From DASVTR01 sp036387475 (GTDB lineage Bacteria > Acidobacteriota > Blastocatellia > Pyrinomonadales > Pyrinomonadaceae), in the NCBI GenBank assembly GCA_036387475.1, contig DASVTR010000005.1:16071-80070 (forward strand): 64,000 nucleotides of DNA, read 5' to 3'. Below the pieces are notes generated by a model. It did no database searches. It had not been told where the DNA came from and saw only the letters and a program-made list of their open reading frames with translations. Positions 15,167 to 24,053 of this stretch are shown here, in pieces. The position numbers and the translations under genes are program-made. The stretch's first letter is position 1; each line of letters opens with the position of its first letter.

Positions 15167-17941
15167 GTGGCTGGCCGTCAATCATCAGAACAAAAAAGAA
15201 TTCTTCTTGGCATGGCTCTGGTTTTAGCAGCATGCCTTTTTTCTCAGTCTCCGGTTTTTGGACAAACGGAGCTAACGGTCGGCATACGCGGCACGGTCGC
15301 AACAGCTAAATCCAACGAAGCGATCAGCGGCGCACGCGTGACGGTCAAAAGCGAAACCTTGCGACTCCGGCGCGAAACAACGACCAATGGAGAAGGGCAT
15401 TACTTCATCACGGGCTTGCCGCCTGCCGCAGATTATGAAATTGCTTTCAGCGCCGAAAATTTTCGTGAATCGTCTCAGGCTCAAGTCGTGCTTGTCTCCG
15501 GCGACACGGCGACTATTGATGTCGGCCTTGAGTTAAAGGGAATCAACGAGACGGTAACGATCACGGATGTCGTCTCGCCTGTCGTCAATAACGCACCGGA
15601 AGTCAGTCAGGTTGTCGATGCGCGGCAGATGACGGAGCTTCCTTCGAATGGCCGCAGCTTGAATCGTTTCGCGCTGCTCGACCCACACGTTCGCAATACG
15701 GGCGGCCTTGGCGCCGACGGCTCGACGGCTGCGCGCCTTTCAATCAACGCCAACTCTTTTCGCCAGACCTTCTTCAAGCTCGACGGCAACAGCAACTACG
15801 ATTTCGTCTTTGCCAATGCGCCGCAGCAGCAGGTCTCGCTCTCGGCAGTGCAGGAATTCAAAGTTTTGACCAATCAATACTCTGCGGAGTATGGCGGGTC
15901 GAGCGCTGGCATCATCAGCGCCGTCACACGTGCAGGTACGCAGAGCTTTCACGGCGAAGGCTTCTTTTTCCTGCGTCCGAGCGGGCTACAGGCCGCTCCG
16001 CCCGTTTCTACACTGCGCGTGCCGAATGAGTTGTTCCAGTTTGGCGGCGTGCTCGGCGGCCCGTTGTGGAGCGAGCGCGCGACCTTCTTTGCGAGCTACG
16101 AACAGACGCGCGCCTCGCGCGGCGCTTTCATTCAAAGGCCGCAGCCTCTCGCCTACACCGGACACCTGCGAGACCACATCGGCCTCACGCGTTTTGATTA
16201 CACCCTCAACGACACGCACTCGCTGAGCCTTCGTCTGAACGGCAACCGCAGCACCAACGATAATCCGAACGACCGCGTCAGCAACTTCATACAGCCGAGC
16301 GCCGCGCAACTAAGCCGAACGCAGGCCGTCGGCGCTCAATTCACGGATCGCACCGTCTGGGGCAGAGCAGTTAACGAGCTACGCATGAGCTACGTCAATT
16401 CGATTCCGTCGGCAACGAGCGCGCTCTTTCCCCAGGTCTCGATTGTGCGTCCGAACTACAGCACCGAAGGCGGTTCGAGTTATTCATGGGTGCGCACAGA
16501 GACGTGGCAGATGGCCGACCAGTTGGCTTTTCAATTTCGCAATCACGACCTGAAAGTGGGCGGCGATTACACGCGCCAGCGAGTCCGCGATTTTAGCTTT
16601 ACACCGTTCGGAGAATATCGCTTCAGCCCCGGCGCGCCCGTGCCCAACCAGAATCCGATTGATTACACGCAACGCTTCGGTATAGGGTTTGTGCGCTACG
16701 GGCAAACGCTCGCGTCCCTCTTCGTGCAGGACAACTGGCGCATCGCGTCGCGTTTGACCGCCAATCTGGGCTTGCGCTACGACTATCAATCAATCACCGG
16801 CGACAGCAACAACTTCGCTCCGCGCCTGGGCTTCGCCCTTGACCTGACGGGCGATGGCAAGACCGTCCTGCGCGGCGGCGCTGGCATCTTTTACGATCAG
16901 TATTACATGTACATCACGCGTCGTTTCCTGCTCGAAGGCGTTGACGCGCAGATTAGAACCTACAGGTTCAACTACGGCGCGACGCCTACGCCGGGCGCGC
17001 CTGTTTTCCCAAACCCGCTCGCCGCGCCTCCAGCCGGAGCACACGAGGCAATACGCGATTACGTTTACCTGCCGGCAAGTGAATTGCTCAATCCCTACAG
17101 TACGCAATTTTCGCTCGGCGTTCAGCACACGCTCTTTGAGAAATGGACGCTGACAGCCGACTTGATTCACTCGCGCACGTTAAAGCAGATGCGCGTGAAC
17201 GACATCAACGCGCCAGCCCCCTTCATTCGCACTGCGCCGGGGCAGACACGCTCAGCCTCTGCCGCCGACGCGACGCGACCCTTCGGCACAACCTACGCGG
17301 GCGTCAGGACTAGAAAAGTTCCCGTCATCGAAAACACCGCTTCGAGCAACTACGATGCGCTCGACTTAGGATTGCTGCGGCGCTTTGCCAACCGTTTCCA
17401 GTTGGAAGCACACTATGTTTACTCTTCGGCTTTGACCTACGCGATGTTCTTCGGCGAAGCGGACACGGGTGTTCCAAACGTCTTTAGGCTAGACGAGCGG
17501 CTTGATCGCGGCCCAAGCGATTTTCACCAGCGGCATCGCTTCGTCGCCAACGGCCTCATCGAAATGCCGTTTCAATCGCAGCTTTCTTTTGTCACAACTC
17601 TGGCTTCAGGGTTGCCGATTAATCCCGTCACCGGCGTCGATAATGACGGCGACGGTTATCTGGCCGACCGCCCCGTCGGATTCGCACGCAACTCTTTCCG
17701 CACGCCGATGCAGGCCAGCTTCGATTTGTCGCTCGCCAAGAGATTCCAGCTTCGTGAAAACGTGCGCCTCGAACTGCGCGCCGAAGCCTTCAACCTGACG
17801 AACCACACGAACTACATCAAGTTGAATAACATCTACGGCAATGGAGCCGCGCCGTTGCCGACGTTTCTCGCGCCGCTCTCAGGCATTCAAAATTCCGATC
17901 CGGGCCGACAGTTTCAATTTGGCACGCGCCTCATCTTCTAA
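15167..17941 (+). CDS. TonB-dependent outer membrane receptor with carboxypeptidase-regulatory-like N domain
   Basis: The start GTG 15167 was chosen because GAGAGGTG ends six bases before it; a GTG nine bases upstream is possible. The 924-aa product has a signal peptide (to about residue 33, VFG-Q), a carboxypeptidase-regulatory-like beta-sandwich (35-125, GIRGTVATAKSNEAISGARV), a plug domain (130-235, ELPSNGRSLNRFALLDP) and a large barrel ending in aromatic F (GTRLIF). This is the common acidobacterial receptor type. It imports a large ligand with energy from TonB. The next gene encodes a PepSY membrane protein, a usual companion of ferric-siderophore receptors, so iron-complex uptake is the best guess. 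Confidence 0.9.
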   Translation: MAGRQSSEQKRILLGMALVLAACLFSQSPVFGQTELTVGIRGTVATAKSNEAISGARVTVKSETLRLRRETTTNGEGHYFITGLPPAADYEIAFSAENFRESSQAQVVLVSGDTATIDVGLELKGINETVTITDVVSPVVNNAPEVSQVVDARQMTELPSNGRSLNRFALLDPHVRNTGGLGADGSTAARLSINANSFRQTFFKLDGNSNYDFVFANAPQQQVSLSAVQEFKVLTNQYSAEYGGSSAGIISAVTRAGTQSFHGEGFFFLRPSGLQAAPPVSTLRVPNELFQFGGVLGGPLWSERATFFASYEQTRASRGAFIQRPQPLAYTGHLRDHIGLTRFDYTLNDTHSLSLRLNGNRSTNDNPNDRVSNFIQPSAAQLSRTQAVGAQFTDRTVWGRAVNELRMSYVNSIPSATSALFPQVSIVRPNYSTEGGSSYSWVRTETWQMADQLAFQFRNHDLKVGGDYTRQRVRDFSFTPFGEYRFSPGAPVPNQNPIDYTQRFGIGFVRYGQTLASLFVQDNWRIASRLTANLGLRYDYQSITGDSNNFAPRLGFALDLTGDGKTVLRGGAGIFYDQYYMYITRRFLLEGVDAQIRTYRFNYGATPTPGAPVFPNPLAAPPAGAHEAIRDYVYLPASELLNPYSTQFSLGVQHTLFEKWTLTADLIHSRTLKQMRVNDINAPAPFIRTAPGQTRSASAADATRPFGTTYAGVRTRKVPVIENTASSNYDALDLGLLRRFANRFQLEAHYVYSSALTYAMFFGEADTGVPNVFRLDERLDRGPSDFHQRHRFVANGLIEMPFQSQLSFVTTLASGLPINPVTGVDNDGDGYLADRPVGFARNSFRTPMQASFDLSLAKRFQLRENVRLELRAEAFNLTNHTNYIKLNNIYGNGAAPLPTFLAPLSGIQNSDPGRQFQFGTRLIF

Positions 17942-17953
17942 ATATTCAAGAGC

Positions 17954-18010
17954 GCTCGAATCTTTCAGTCAGGTGAACGCTGCGAAACATACTACTGCGA
18001 AGATTCGAGC
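17954..18010 (+). other. Inverted repeat between the TonB receptor and PepSY genes
   Basis: GCTCGAATCTT (17954-17964) pairs perfectly with AAGATTCGAGC (18000-18010); a smaller stem CGAGC-CTTCGG-CTCG overlaps the right arm. There is no T tract. It could lower expression of the downstream gene relative to the receptor or protect the receptor mRNA. Confidence 0.45.
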
Positions 18011-18033
18011 CTTCGGCTCGCTCCCGAATAAAA

Positions 18034-19155
18034 ATGCGTAAGCTCATCTTCAAAGCGCATATGTACGTTGGCCTCTGCGTCGGGCTGTTGTTGGCGTTGA
18101 TGGGCCTGACGGGGAGCATGCTGGTTTTCGGTGACGAGCTTGACGTGTTTCTTAATCCCTCGCTGCTCAGCGTCGAGCCGCGCGGCGAACGAGTTTCGAT
18201 TGAAGATGTTCTCAAGAGCGTAAGGCAAGCTTATCCGTCCGAGAAAGTGGCGCGCATACGCTTTCCTCACGAACGGGAAGGCACATACGAGCTTTGCTTT
18301 GAAGCGAAGACGGATGCGCGTTGCGTGTATGTCGACCCATATAGCGCCGCCGTGCTTGGCTCTCGTGTTCCTGCGCGTTCCTTCAAGGGTCGCCTGGTTT
18401 CGCTGCACAGGCGTCTGCTGAGCGGCGCGACGGGCGAGACCATCATCGGCGTCGGCGGAATCCTGCTCCTGCTGCTGAGTCTCTCCGGCGCTCTGCTGTG
18501 GTGGCCGGGACGCAGGAATCTAGCGCGCGGCTGGACAATCAGATGGAAGAACAGCCGCTATCGTGTCAATTACGACCTGCACAGAATCGTCGGTATTTGC
18601 GCGATGCTCTTTTTGAGCTTCTCGGCTGTGACGGGCGCGGCGATGGTCTTTCGCCCATCGCTTGAACGCGCGCTTAACCGTCTCGCTTCCGCTCCACCGC
18701 CTAAACCCAAGCCGACATCCACTGTCGTCGAAGGCCAGCGCGCACCCCTGGATGAGATTATACGCAATGCCGACGCTGCGCTCCCGCAGGGCGAGTTGAC
18801 GATGATTAATCTGCCTGCAACGCGGGCGGCGACGGTCGTCGTGCGGAAAAGAGTAGAAGGAGAACTGCATCCGCATGGCAGAAGCCTCGTCTATCTGGAT
18901 CAATACAGCGGGCAAGTGCTGCTAGCAGAGAACGCGCTCGAAGCTCCGCCGGTCGCGCGCACTTTCGGTAACCTGTTTCCATTGCACGTTGGTCGCCTGG
19001 GTGGAATCTTGACGCGCCTGCTGCAAGTGTTCGTCGGTTTCGTTCCGGCAATCCTGTTCTGCACCGGACTATTGATGTGGCGAAGCCGCGTGCGCGCCAG
19101 AAAGTTATCGAAGAAAAGCCAGCCCGTCTATTCGCAAAGCGAAGCATTGAGTTAA
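18034..19155 (+). CDS. PepSY-associated membrane protein (PiuB-like)
   Basis: The 373-aa protein has four membrane segments (about residues 10-33, 140-163, 187-210 and 335-357) and two PepSY-type periplasmic stretches. The block HMYVGLCVGLLLALMGLTGS and LHRRLLSGATGETIIGVGG, plus the histidine-containing YDLHRIVGICAMLFL segment, are typical of PepSY_TM proteins encoded next to siderophore receptors and thought to reduce ferric complexes in the inner membrane. It follows the receptor by 92 bases with a stem-loop in between, so co-expression is likely. No good ribosome binding site is visible. Confidence 0.85.
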   Translation: MRKLIFKAHMYVGLCVGLLLALMGLTGSMLVFGDELDVFLNPSLLSVEPRGERVSIEDVLKSVRQAYPSEKVARIRFPHEREGTYELCFEAKTDARCVYVDPYSAAVLGSRVPARSFKGRLVSLHRRLLSGATGETIIGVGGILLLLLSLSGALLWWPGRRNLARGWTIRWKNSRYRVNYDLHRIVGICAMLFLSFSAVTGAAMVFRPSLERALNRLASAPPPKPKPTSTVVEGQRAPLDEIIRNADAALPQGELTMINLPATRAATVVVRKRVEGELHPHGRSLVYLDQYSGQVLLAENALEAPPVARTFGNLFPLHVGRLGGILTRLLQVFVGFVPAILFCTGLLMWRSRVRARKLSKKSQPVYSQSEALS

Positions 19156-19490
19156 GGCGCGGCAACCAAAGCGACGCTCGGCCCGATATACAATTCACGC
19201 TCCATTTGGATAAAGGTAGCACTCCACTTGTCGCCGCTATATTGCGTGCATCCTCTATGCGCGTTGGCCCAACGTCTGCACCGGATTCTGCGTGCTTCAA
19301 CCATACAACCCCTGTTTGACAAGCCTTTCACATCATGTTAGCGCTTCTGCCTAGTCAATCTACGCGCTTCAATCCATGACGGTACGCCTCTTGCACTTCG
19401 TCGCCTCGCTTGCAAATCAAGCGCGGGATGTCGCTTCGGTGTGAGCACAACATCTCGGCGATTTCGATATGTGTTGGAGGCGAACCACTG
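19156..19490. other. Intergenic stretch before the methyltransferase gene
   Basis: A gap of 335 bases. A TTGACA occurs at 19316-19321 without a convincing -10 partner. An in-frame extension of the following gene reaches to 19410 but has no binding site. I see no other gene. Confidence 0.4.
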
Positions 19491-20501
19491 ATGGCATGGG
19501 AAGTCAATTTGTTTAGAAAAACGCGGCTCGGCGTGCATCGCCATTGCCTTGAGTTGGCGGAAGCGTATGCTGATTTCGCTCCATTGTGGGAGCGTTGTTG
19601 TCTGGCAGCATATGTCGGAATTGGCCCACAGGTGGCGCGCTGGTTTGGCGCAGACACCTCCGCATTGTGGAAGAGAGCAGACGCCGTTATCGCCGATCTG
19701 TTCGCGGTCTCTCGCTTGACGGCGACGGAGATTGCCGCGTTGCTGCGCCAGTACATCAGGGTGCGCCTTGAAAAAGAAGACCACTTGCCCTTTGAAGAAG
19801 CGCGGGAGGGAATTTATGAGCAAACATTTTATCCAGTGGTCACACACTTCACCTTCGCCTTGCAACCTTCGGCAGTTGCGCGGTTAAAGTTCGTCAGGGA
19901 AGTCGTCAAAAACATTTCTCTCGAAGAGGCGTTGGTGGCTGACCTCGGCTGCGGTTCAGGAATGATTCTCTGCGACGTGCTGGCGCAGAAACCGCTTTGG
20001 AGAGGCCACGGGTTGGACATCAGCGAGGCTGCGGTCAATTACGCGCGGCGGTTGGCCCAACATAAAAGGATAGCCGACCGCGCAGAGTTTCAGACCGGCG
20101 ACATCGCACGATTGCCCTTTGCAGACGCGTCTCTTGATTTGGTCATTGCTTCGGAAGTCATAGAGCACATGCCTGAGCCTGAACAGGTTATCCGTGAGAT
20201 CGCGCGCGTCTTACGACAGGGCGGGCAAATGGTTTTGACGATGCCTTTGGAAAGTCATACTCCCGCGCACATCAACGCCTTAAACGACCCGGAGGATTTT
20301 CGCGCGCTCTGCGAGAAAGCGAACTTGCGCATCAGCCTCATCGAACCGCAGTGGCATTTCGGTTACGGCGACGACCGCAGGCATCTCTTCGCGCTCGCCG
20401 AAGTTTCGACGAAGGAGAATAACGTGATGGACGCGGCGGGCGCATTTGTTCAATCGCGTCATCAGGCACACGAATCGCGCCTTCAAGCGCAGTTTACCTG
20501 A
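19491..20501 (+). CDS. Class I SAM-dependent methyltransferase
   Basis: The start ATG 19491 follows TTGGAGGCG by ten bases. Of 336 aa, residues 1-145 are an unrecognised helical domain (LRQYIRVRLEKEDHLPFEEAREGIYE), and 146-290 form the Rossmann methyltransferase: motif I VADLGCGSG (149-157), the acidic GLDISEAAV, RAEFQTGDIARLPFADASLDLVIASEVIEHM (motifs around 205-235; key residues Asp and Glu-His), and LRQGGQMVLTMP. The methyltransferase 11 type acts on small molecules or natural-product intermediates; the substrate cannot be read from sequence. The extra N domain distinguishes it from UbiE-type enzymes. Confidence 0.85.
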   Translation: MAWEVNLFRKTRLGVHRHCLELAEAYADFAPLWERCCLAAYVGIGPQVARWFGADTSALWKRADAVIADLFAVSRLTATEIAALLRQYIRVRLEKEDHLPFEEAREGIYEQTFYPVVTHFTFALQPSAVARLKFVREVVKNISLEEALVADLGCGSGMILCDVLAQKPLWRGHGLDISEAAVNYARRLAQHKRIADRAEFQTGDIARLPFADASLDLVIASEVIEHMPEPEQVIREIARVLRQGGQMVLTMPLESHTPAHINALNDPEDFRALCEKANLRISLIEPQWHFGYGDDRRHLFALAEVSTKENNVMDAAGAFVQSRHQAHESRLQAQFT

Positions 20502-20539
20502 TGAAAAACGCGGGAGGGGGAGAGTAGGAATTACAAAAA

Positions 20540-20566
20540 CCGACGCGGCCTCAAGACGAGCGTCGG
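20540..20566. terminator. Terminator between convergent methyltransferase and beta-barrel genes
   Basis: CCGACGC (20540-20546) and GCGTCGG (20560-20566) form a 7-bp stem. A run of A precedes it on the plus strand, so on the minus strand it is followed by TTTTT and serves the beta-barrel gene best. Confidence 0.6.
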
Positions 20567-20568
20567 AT

Positions 20569-21243
20569 TCAGAAGCGAAAGCCGACGCCCGCAGTGAATT
20601 GAAAATTATGGCCCGTCGCGCCGGGAATTGTGATTGGAGTGATGACAAATGGCCCGCCCTCCGGGCCACTGATGGCGGTCGCGTTCGTAGCGCCGTAGCG
20701 AATGATGGTATCGCCCACGTCAAAGCGTGTGACGATGCGCCGCGAAGGATAAAACTCCAGCACACCGCCGACATCGAAAGCGAAATGCGTCAATCGTTCA
20801 GTACGAAAATCGAAGGGGAAAACGCTGCCGTTGTTGTTTGGAACGACTTCGACCCTACCGCGTGTGAAGCTAATAAGCCCCGGTCGAGCCTTGGCGAAGA
20901 TGCCCCAGCGCTCATAACGCTTGCCGATTTTGACGCCGAAGAGTCCTTCGGTAGCGCGCCCGCCGTTGCGGAAGGAGCGCCCGCGTGCATCGTGCGGAAA
21001 GAGATTGCCTTCGGCTTCGAGGGCGATGTTCTTGTTGAAGTTGTAGGTGAACCTGACGCCAAGCCCCGGCTCTGTGGTGTCGTTGTTGCCTGCATCGAGC
21101 GTGAGTGATGAGAAATGAACGCCGATTTCGTACTTCGGCACTTCTTCCGCTTGCGTGCTACTTGATTGCGCACGCGCCTCCCCGGAATTTGCAAACAGGC
21201 AAAGCATCATCAAGGCAACTCCAATTATCAATTGCTTTTTCAT
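20569..21243 (-). CDS. Outer membrane beta-barrel protein
   Basis: ATG 21243 has AAGGAGA eight bases upstream; the frame extends further but without a binding site. The 224-aa product has a signal peptide (MKKQLIIGVALMMLCLF to ARAQ). The mature part is rich in alternating aromatic/polar strands (YEIGVHFSSLTL, LGVRFTYNF, GIFAKARPGLISF, HNFQFTAGVGFRF) and ends in F, as outer membrane barrels do. It looks like an eight-stranded OmpA/OmpW-size barrel. No OmpA-like peptidoglycan domain. Function unknown. Monocistronic. Confidence 0.8.
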   Translation of the reverse strand: MKKQLIIGVALMMLCLFANSGEARAQSSSTQAEEVPKYEIGVHFSSLTLDAGNNDTTEPGLGVRFTYNFNKNIALEAEGNLFPHDARGRSFRNGGRATEGLFGVKIGKRYERWGIFAKARPGLISFTRGRVEVVPNNNGSVFPFDFRTERLTHFAFDVGGVLEFYPSRRIVTRFDVGDTIIRYGATNATAISGPEGGPFVITPITIPGATGHNFQFTAGVGFRF

Positions 21244-21357
21244 AAAGGCAGTCTCCTTTGCTGTGAATTTGTTGCTGAATGTCGAGGCTGAGAGCGGACA
21301 CACTTCGGGCGTCAAGCGCCGAAAGCTCTTTGCTACTCCTGCCTCGAACGCCCCGGT

Positions 21358-22503
21358 CTAGTTTTTAGGGAGAATGTTTTCGATGCGGTCGGCGGCTCCG
21401 ATTACGATGCGGATACGCCTTGGTGATTGATTCGCCGGATTACTGCTTTGAGCCGTCGTAGGCTCTGGCTCAACCGCGACTTTTTTCCGGTTTTTAGCAT
21501 TGCGTAGAGTCTCTTCATCAAAACTCAAACCCGGCGGGGCAGGCTCAGTCTTGGTCTTGTTTACCAGTGGCCGCGCATTGCTGGCATTGCGTAAGGGGGA
21601 TTGAGGCGGCGGCGGATCGTAAAGCTCAGGGATGTAATCGGCATCGTGCGTCACCCATAGATTCCAGTTGCCGCCGTTGCCGATGATGGGCGAACTGGAA
21701 AACCACTCGTAGCGAGTGCCGTCCCAGTTGAAGGAAATCTTGTTGTGCTCGATGGCCGCGACTTTGCGAAAGTCGTAGCCCGCGTGCGCGGTCAGCGAAA
21801 AGATAAAGCGACCCTTGCCGGGAAGATGAAACCAGACGAGAGGCCCAGCGCAACCGCCTGTCCGCCGCGCCCCTGCGACCATTTCGCCGTTGACGAGCAG
21901 TTTGTAGTTGCTGATGTTCAATTCGACATCGGCGAGCGTGTAATCGCGCGGCGGGCTTTCGCTCAAAGGGGCTTCGCGCAGCTTGGATTGATCGAATGAA
22001 ACCTGTACTACGTCAACAATCTTGCCGCCGGTCTGCGGATTGACGAGCACGTCCAGGGCGAAGGCATCACCGTCTTCTATGACCTGCGGGACGGAGGCGC
22101 GCGACAAGACGGCGGCACTGTAGTCCGGATGAATGCGGCGGGTTTTGAAAGAGGTGCGAGCGCGCAAATCTTTTTCGTCTTCGGCGCTGAGCGGACGGAC
22201 GGAGACGCGGAATTGTTTGGCGTCGGCGAGCGGTTGGACTATCAGGTCATAGCCGAAGAAGAAATCGCTTCCGCTGTCAACAAAGACGCGGCGAATGGTG
22301 TGCGATTGAAAGTATGCTTCGGCGAAACTGGATGACAGCGAGCGTGAGTTTGAAGCTTCGGAGTCCGTCGTGAAAGCGACGAAATAGCCGCCCTTCATCG
22401 GAATGATTAATTGTTGTTTCTTACTCTCCTGCGCTTTAAGGCCGACGGCGGCGCACAGTAGCAACAGAAGACCGAAGCCGCGAACGATATTCTTACTTCT
22501 CAT
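21358..22503 (-). CDS. Exported protein of unknown function in a sigma/anti-sigma operon
   Basis: The 381-aa product has a signal peptide (residues 1-25, ending LKAQ). The middle is beta-rich (SKLREAPLSE, GRFIFSLTAHAGYDFRKVA, NKISFNWDGTRYEWFS) and the tail is charged and Pro-rich. I do not recognise a family. Its ATG lies inside the end of the anti-sigma gene (11-base overlap), so translation is coupled, and it is very likely part of the same regulon, perhaps as the envelope output or sensor of the ECF system. Confidence 0.7.
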   Translation of the reverse strand: MRSKNIVRGFGLLLLLCAAVGLKAQESKKQQLIIPMKGGYFVAFTTDSEASNSRSLSSSFAEAYFQSHTIRRVFVDSGSDFFFGYDLIVQPLADAKQFRVSVRPLSAEDEKDLRARTSFKTRRIHPDYSAAVLSRASVPQVIEDGDAFALDVLVNPQTGGKIVDVVQVSFDQSKLREAPLSESPPRDYTLADVELNISNYKLLVNGEMVAGARRTGGCAGPLVWFHLPGKGRFIFSLTAHAGYDFRKVAAIEHNKISFNWDGTRYEWFSSSPIIGNGGNWNLWVTHDADYIPELYDPPPPQSPLRNASNARPLVNKTKTEPAPPGLSFDEETLRNAKNRKKVAVEPEPTTAQSSNPANQSPRRIRIVIGAADRIENILPKN

Positions 22504-23182
22504 TTGTATGATTCCTCTTGATAACCCTGAGCTTCATATCGTCTGCCGGTTGAAACCCTTTCAGATTGGCGCGCGTGAAAAAGCCCGGCTCGTCTTCGTG
22601 CTTGCTGTCAGCGAGAGTTGAATCATTCGGCTCTGAGGCGCGGGCGGCGACGAGCGACGGCGGGCGCGTGCCGCGCTCTGCCGTGTGCTTTCTCTCGACG
22701 TAGACCGTGCGCGTAACGATTCTTTCTTTGACAATTGGAACTTCGACTATCTTGACGGTTTCTATCGGTGGCACGCGCGGCGCGACAACACGCGCGGTCG
22801 GCGCGTCTTTGAGCGCCAGCGCGGACGTTATTATCAGGCCGACGATGAGCGCGGCGGCGACGGGCGCTGGCACTGGCAGCCTTGCCGTCAACAGGCGCTT
22901 CCAGAAGGGAGCGCGTGCGATTTTCTCTGTGACCGGCGTTGGAGCGGGAGCAAGCAGGCGTTGATGCAGCGAAGCCGTGTAGTGAGGCCAGTAGCTTTCA
23001 GGCGGCAGCGAGGCTTGCGCCGTCCGGTCGAAGACCGTGAGCGTTTCAGAGAATGAAAGGTACTGGCTCATGCAGCTTGCGCAGGTTTCAATCTCGGTTA
23101 AGAGACGAAGCTTGTGCTCTCTATCCAGATCATTAAAGAGCAGGTCAACAAGCTGGCTTTCGATTCGTCGGCAATTGTGCAT
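22493..23182 (-). CDS. Anti-sigma factor with zinc-finger-like N terminus and one membrane segment
   Basis: The 229-aa protein has an N-terminal anti-sigma-like region with His2, Cys4 and Cys34-x2-Cys37 (ETCASCMSQYL). The classical HxxxCxxC motif has Glu30 in place of the His, so zinc binding may differ. A single membrane helix follows (about 105-125, AALIVGLIITSALAL), then a charged C-terminal part outside. It should hold the ECF sigma factor inactive at the membrane. It starts 15 bases after the sigma gene, with GGAG before ATG. Confidence 0.85.
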   Translation of the reverse strand: MHNCRRIESQLVDLLFNDLDREHKLRLLTEIETCASCMSQYLSFSETLTVFDRTAQASLPPESYWPHYTASLHQRLLAPAPTPVTEKIARAPFWKRLLTARLPVPAPVAAALIVGLIITSALALKDAPTARVVAPRVPPIETVKIVEVPIVKERIVTRTVYVERKHTAERGTRPPSLVAARASEPNDSTLADSKHEDEPGFFTRANLKGFQPADDMKLRVIKRNHTNEK

Positions 23183-23197
23183 CGTTTCAACTCCGTG

Positions 23198-23821
23198 TTA
23201 AAGATTTTCGCCAGCGGCGCAAGGTTCATACTCTGCCGCCGTCGCTTCGACGCCGAGGCGCTGTCGTAACTTGACGACGGCGCGGAAGAGAGCCTTCTTG
23301 ATTGTTCCCGTCGAGCAGCCGAAAGCCTGTGCGATTTCCTCGTAGGTCATGCCCTCGCGGTGCTTGAGCAGGAAAATCAGTCTTTGCTGCGGCGTCAATT
23401 CTCCGAGCGCTTGCAGGACTCTCTCCAATAGAATCTTCGCGTGAATGTCGCCCTCGGCATCCCGCACGCGCCCGGTTGTGCGCTGGGCCAATTCATTCGT
23501 CTCGTCCAGCGCTTCAAACGAGACGGCGGCAGCAGATGCGTCCGTCCGGCGACGCGCAGCCGCGCGACGGTGGTTGAGAAATGAATTGATGATGATGTGG
23601 CGCAGCCACGTATAAAAACTCGACTCGCCTCTGAATTGGCCCAGCGCGCGAAAGGCTTTCAACCAGACCTCCTGCGATAAATCTTCGGCGTCCGACGAAT
23701 CGCGGCAGTAATGCAGCGCCAGCACATAGACGCGGCGTTGATAGCTCTCTGCCAGAAGACAGAAAGCTTCGTGGTCGCCCGCCTGCGCTCGGTTGATTAA
23801 ATCTTCTTCGCTGCGACTCAA
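23198..23821 (-). CDS. ECF-type RNA polymerase sigma factor
   Basis: The 207-aa protein has sigma region 2 (EEDLINRAQAGDHEAF, YCRDSSDAEDLSQEVWLKAFRALGQF, TWLRHIIINSFLNHRR) and region 4 (LTPQQRLIFLLKHREGMTYEEIAQAFGCSTGTIKKAL). It directs RNA polymerase to its regulon and is controlled by the membrane anti-sigma factor encoded next. The start is TTG 23821 with GAGGA nine bases upstream. The C-terminal tail after region 4 is about 20 residues. Such operons usually autoregulate from the promoter in the 230-base gap upstream (23822-24053); I could not assign its boxes. Confidence 0.93.
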   Translation of the reverse strand: MSRSEEDLINRAQAGDHEAFCLLAESYQRRVYVLALHYCRDSSDAEDLSQEVWLKAFRALGQFRGESSFYTWLRHIIINSFLNHRRAAARRRTDASAAAVSFEALDETNELAQRTTGRVRDAEGDIHAKILLERVLQALGELTPQQRLIFLLKHREGMTYEEIAQAFGCSTGTIKKALFRAVVKLRQRLGVEATAAEYEPCAAGENL

Positions 23822-24053
23822 AAATGGTTATCCTCGCACGAGGTCTGAAGATCAATTCTATAGACACACGCGGGGAGAATTGGTTGGCGGCGGCGCGCAA
23901 TTATTTTGGCCGTCCCGCCCAAAACAATCTGGTTGCCGTCAAGACGAAAGAAAACGAGCGGTATTATAGCGGTACTGAACTAAAAGAGACGACCATTAAG
24001 AGTAACGGGCTTGAGCGTGATTGTGAGCGGTAGCCGGAAGCGCCGCACGCGCC

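Noticed and set aside
19355..19756. Minus-strand frame ending in a plausible-looking peptide
   Set aside because: Mostly antisense to the methyltransferase gene; no start signal and no family.
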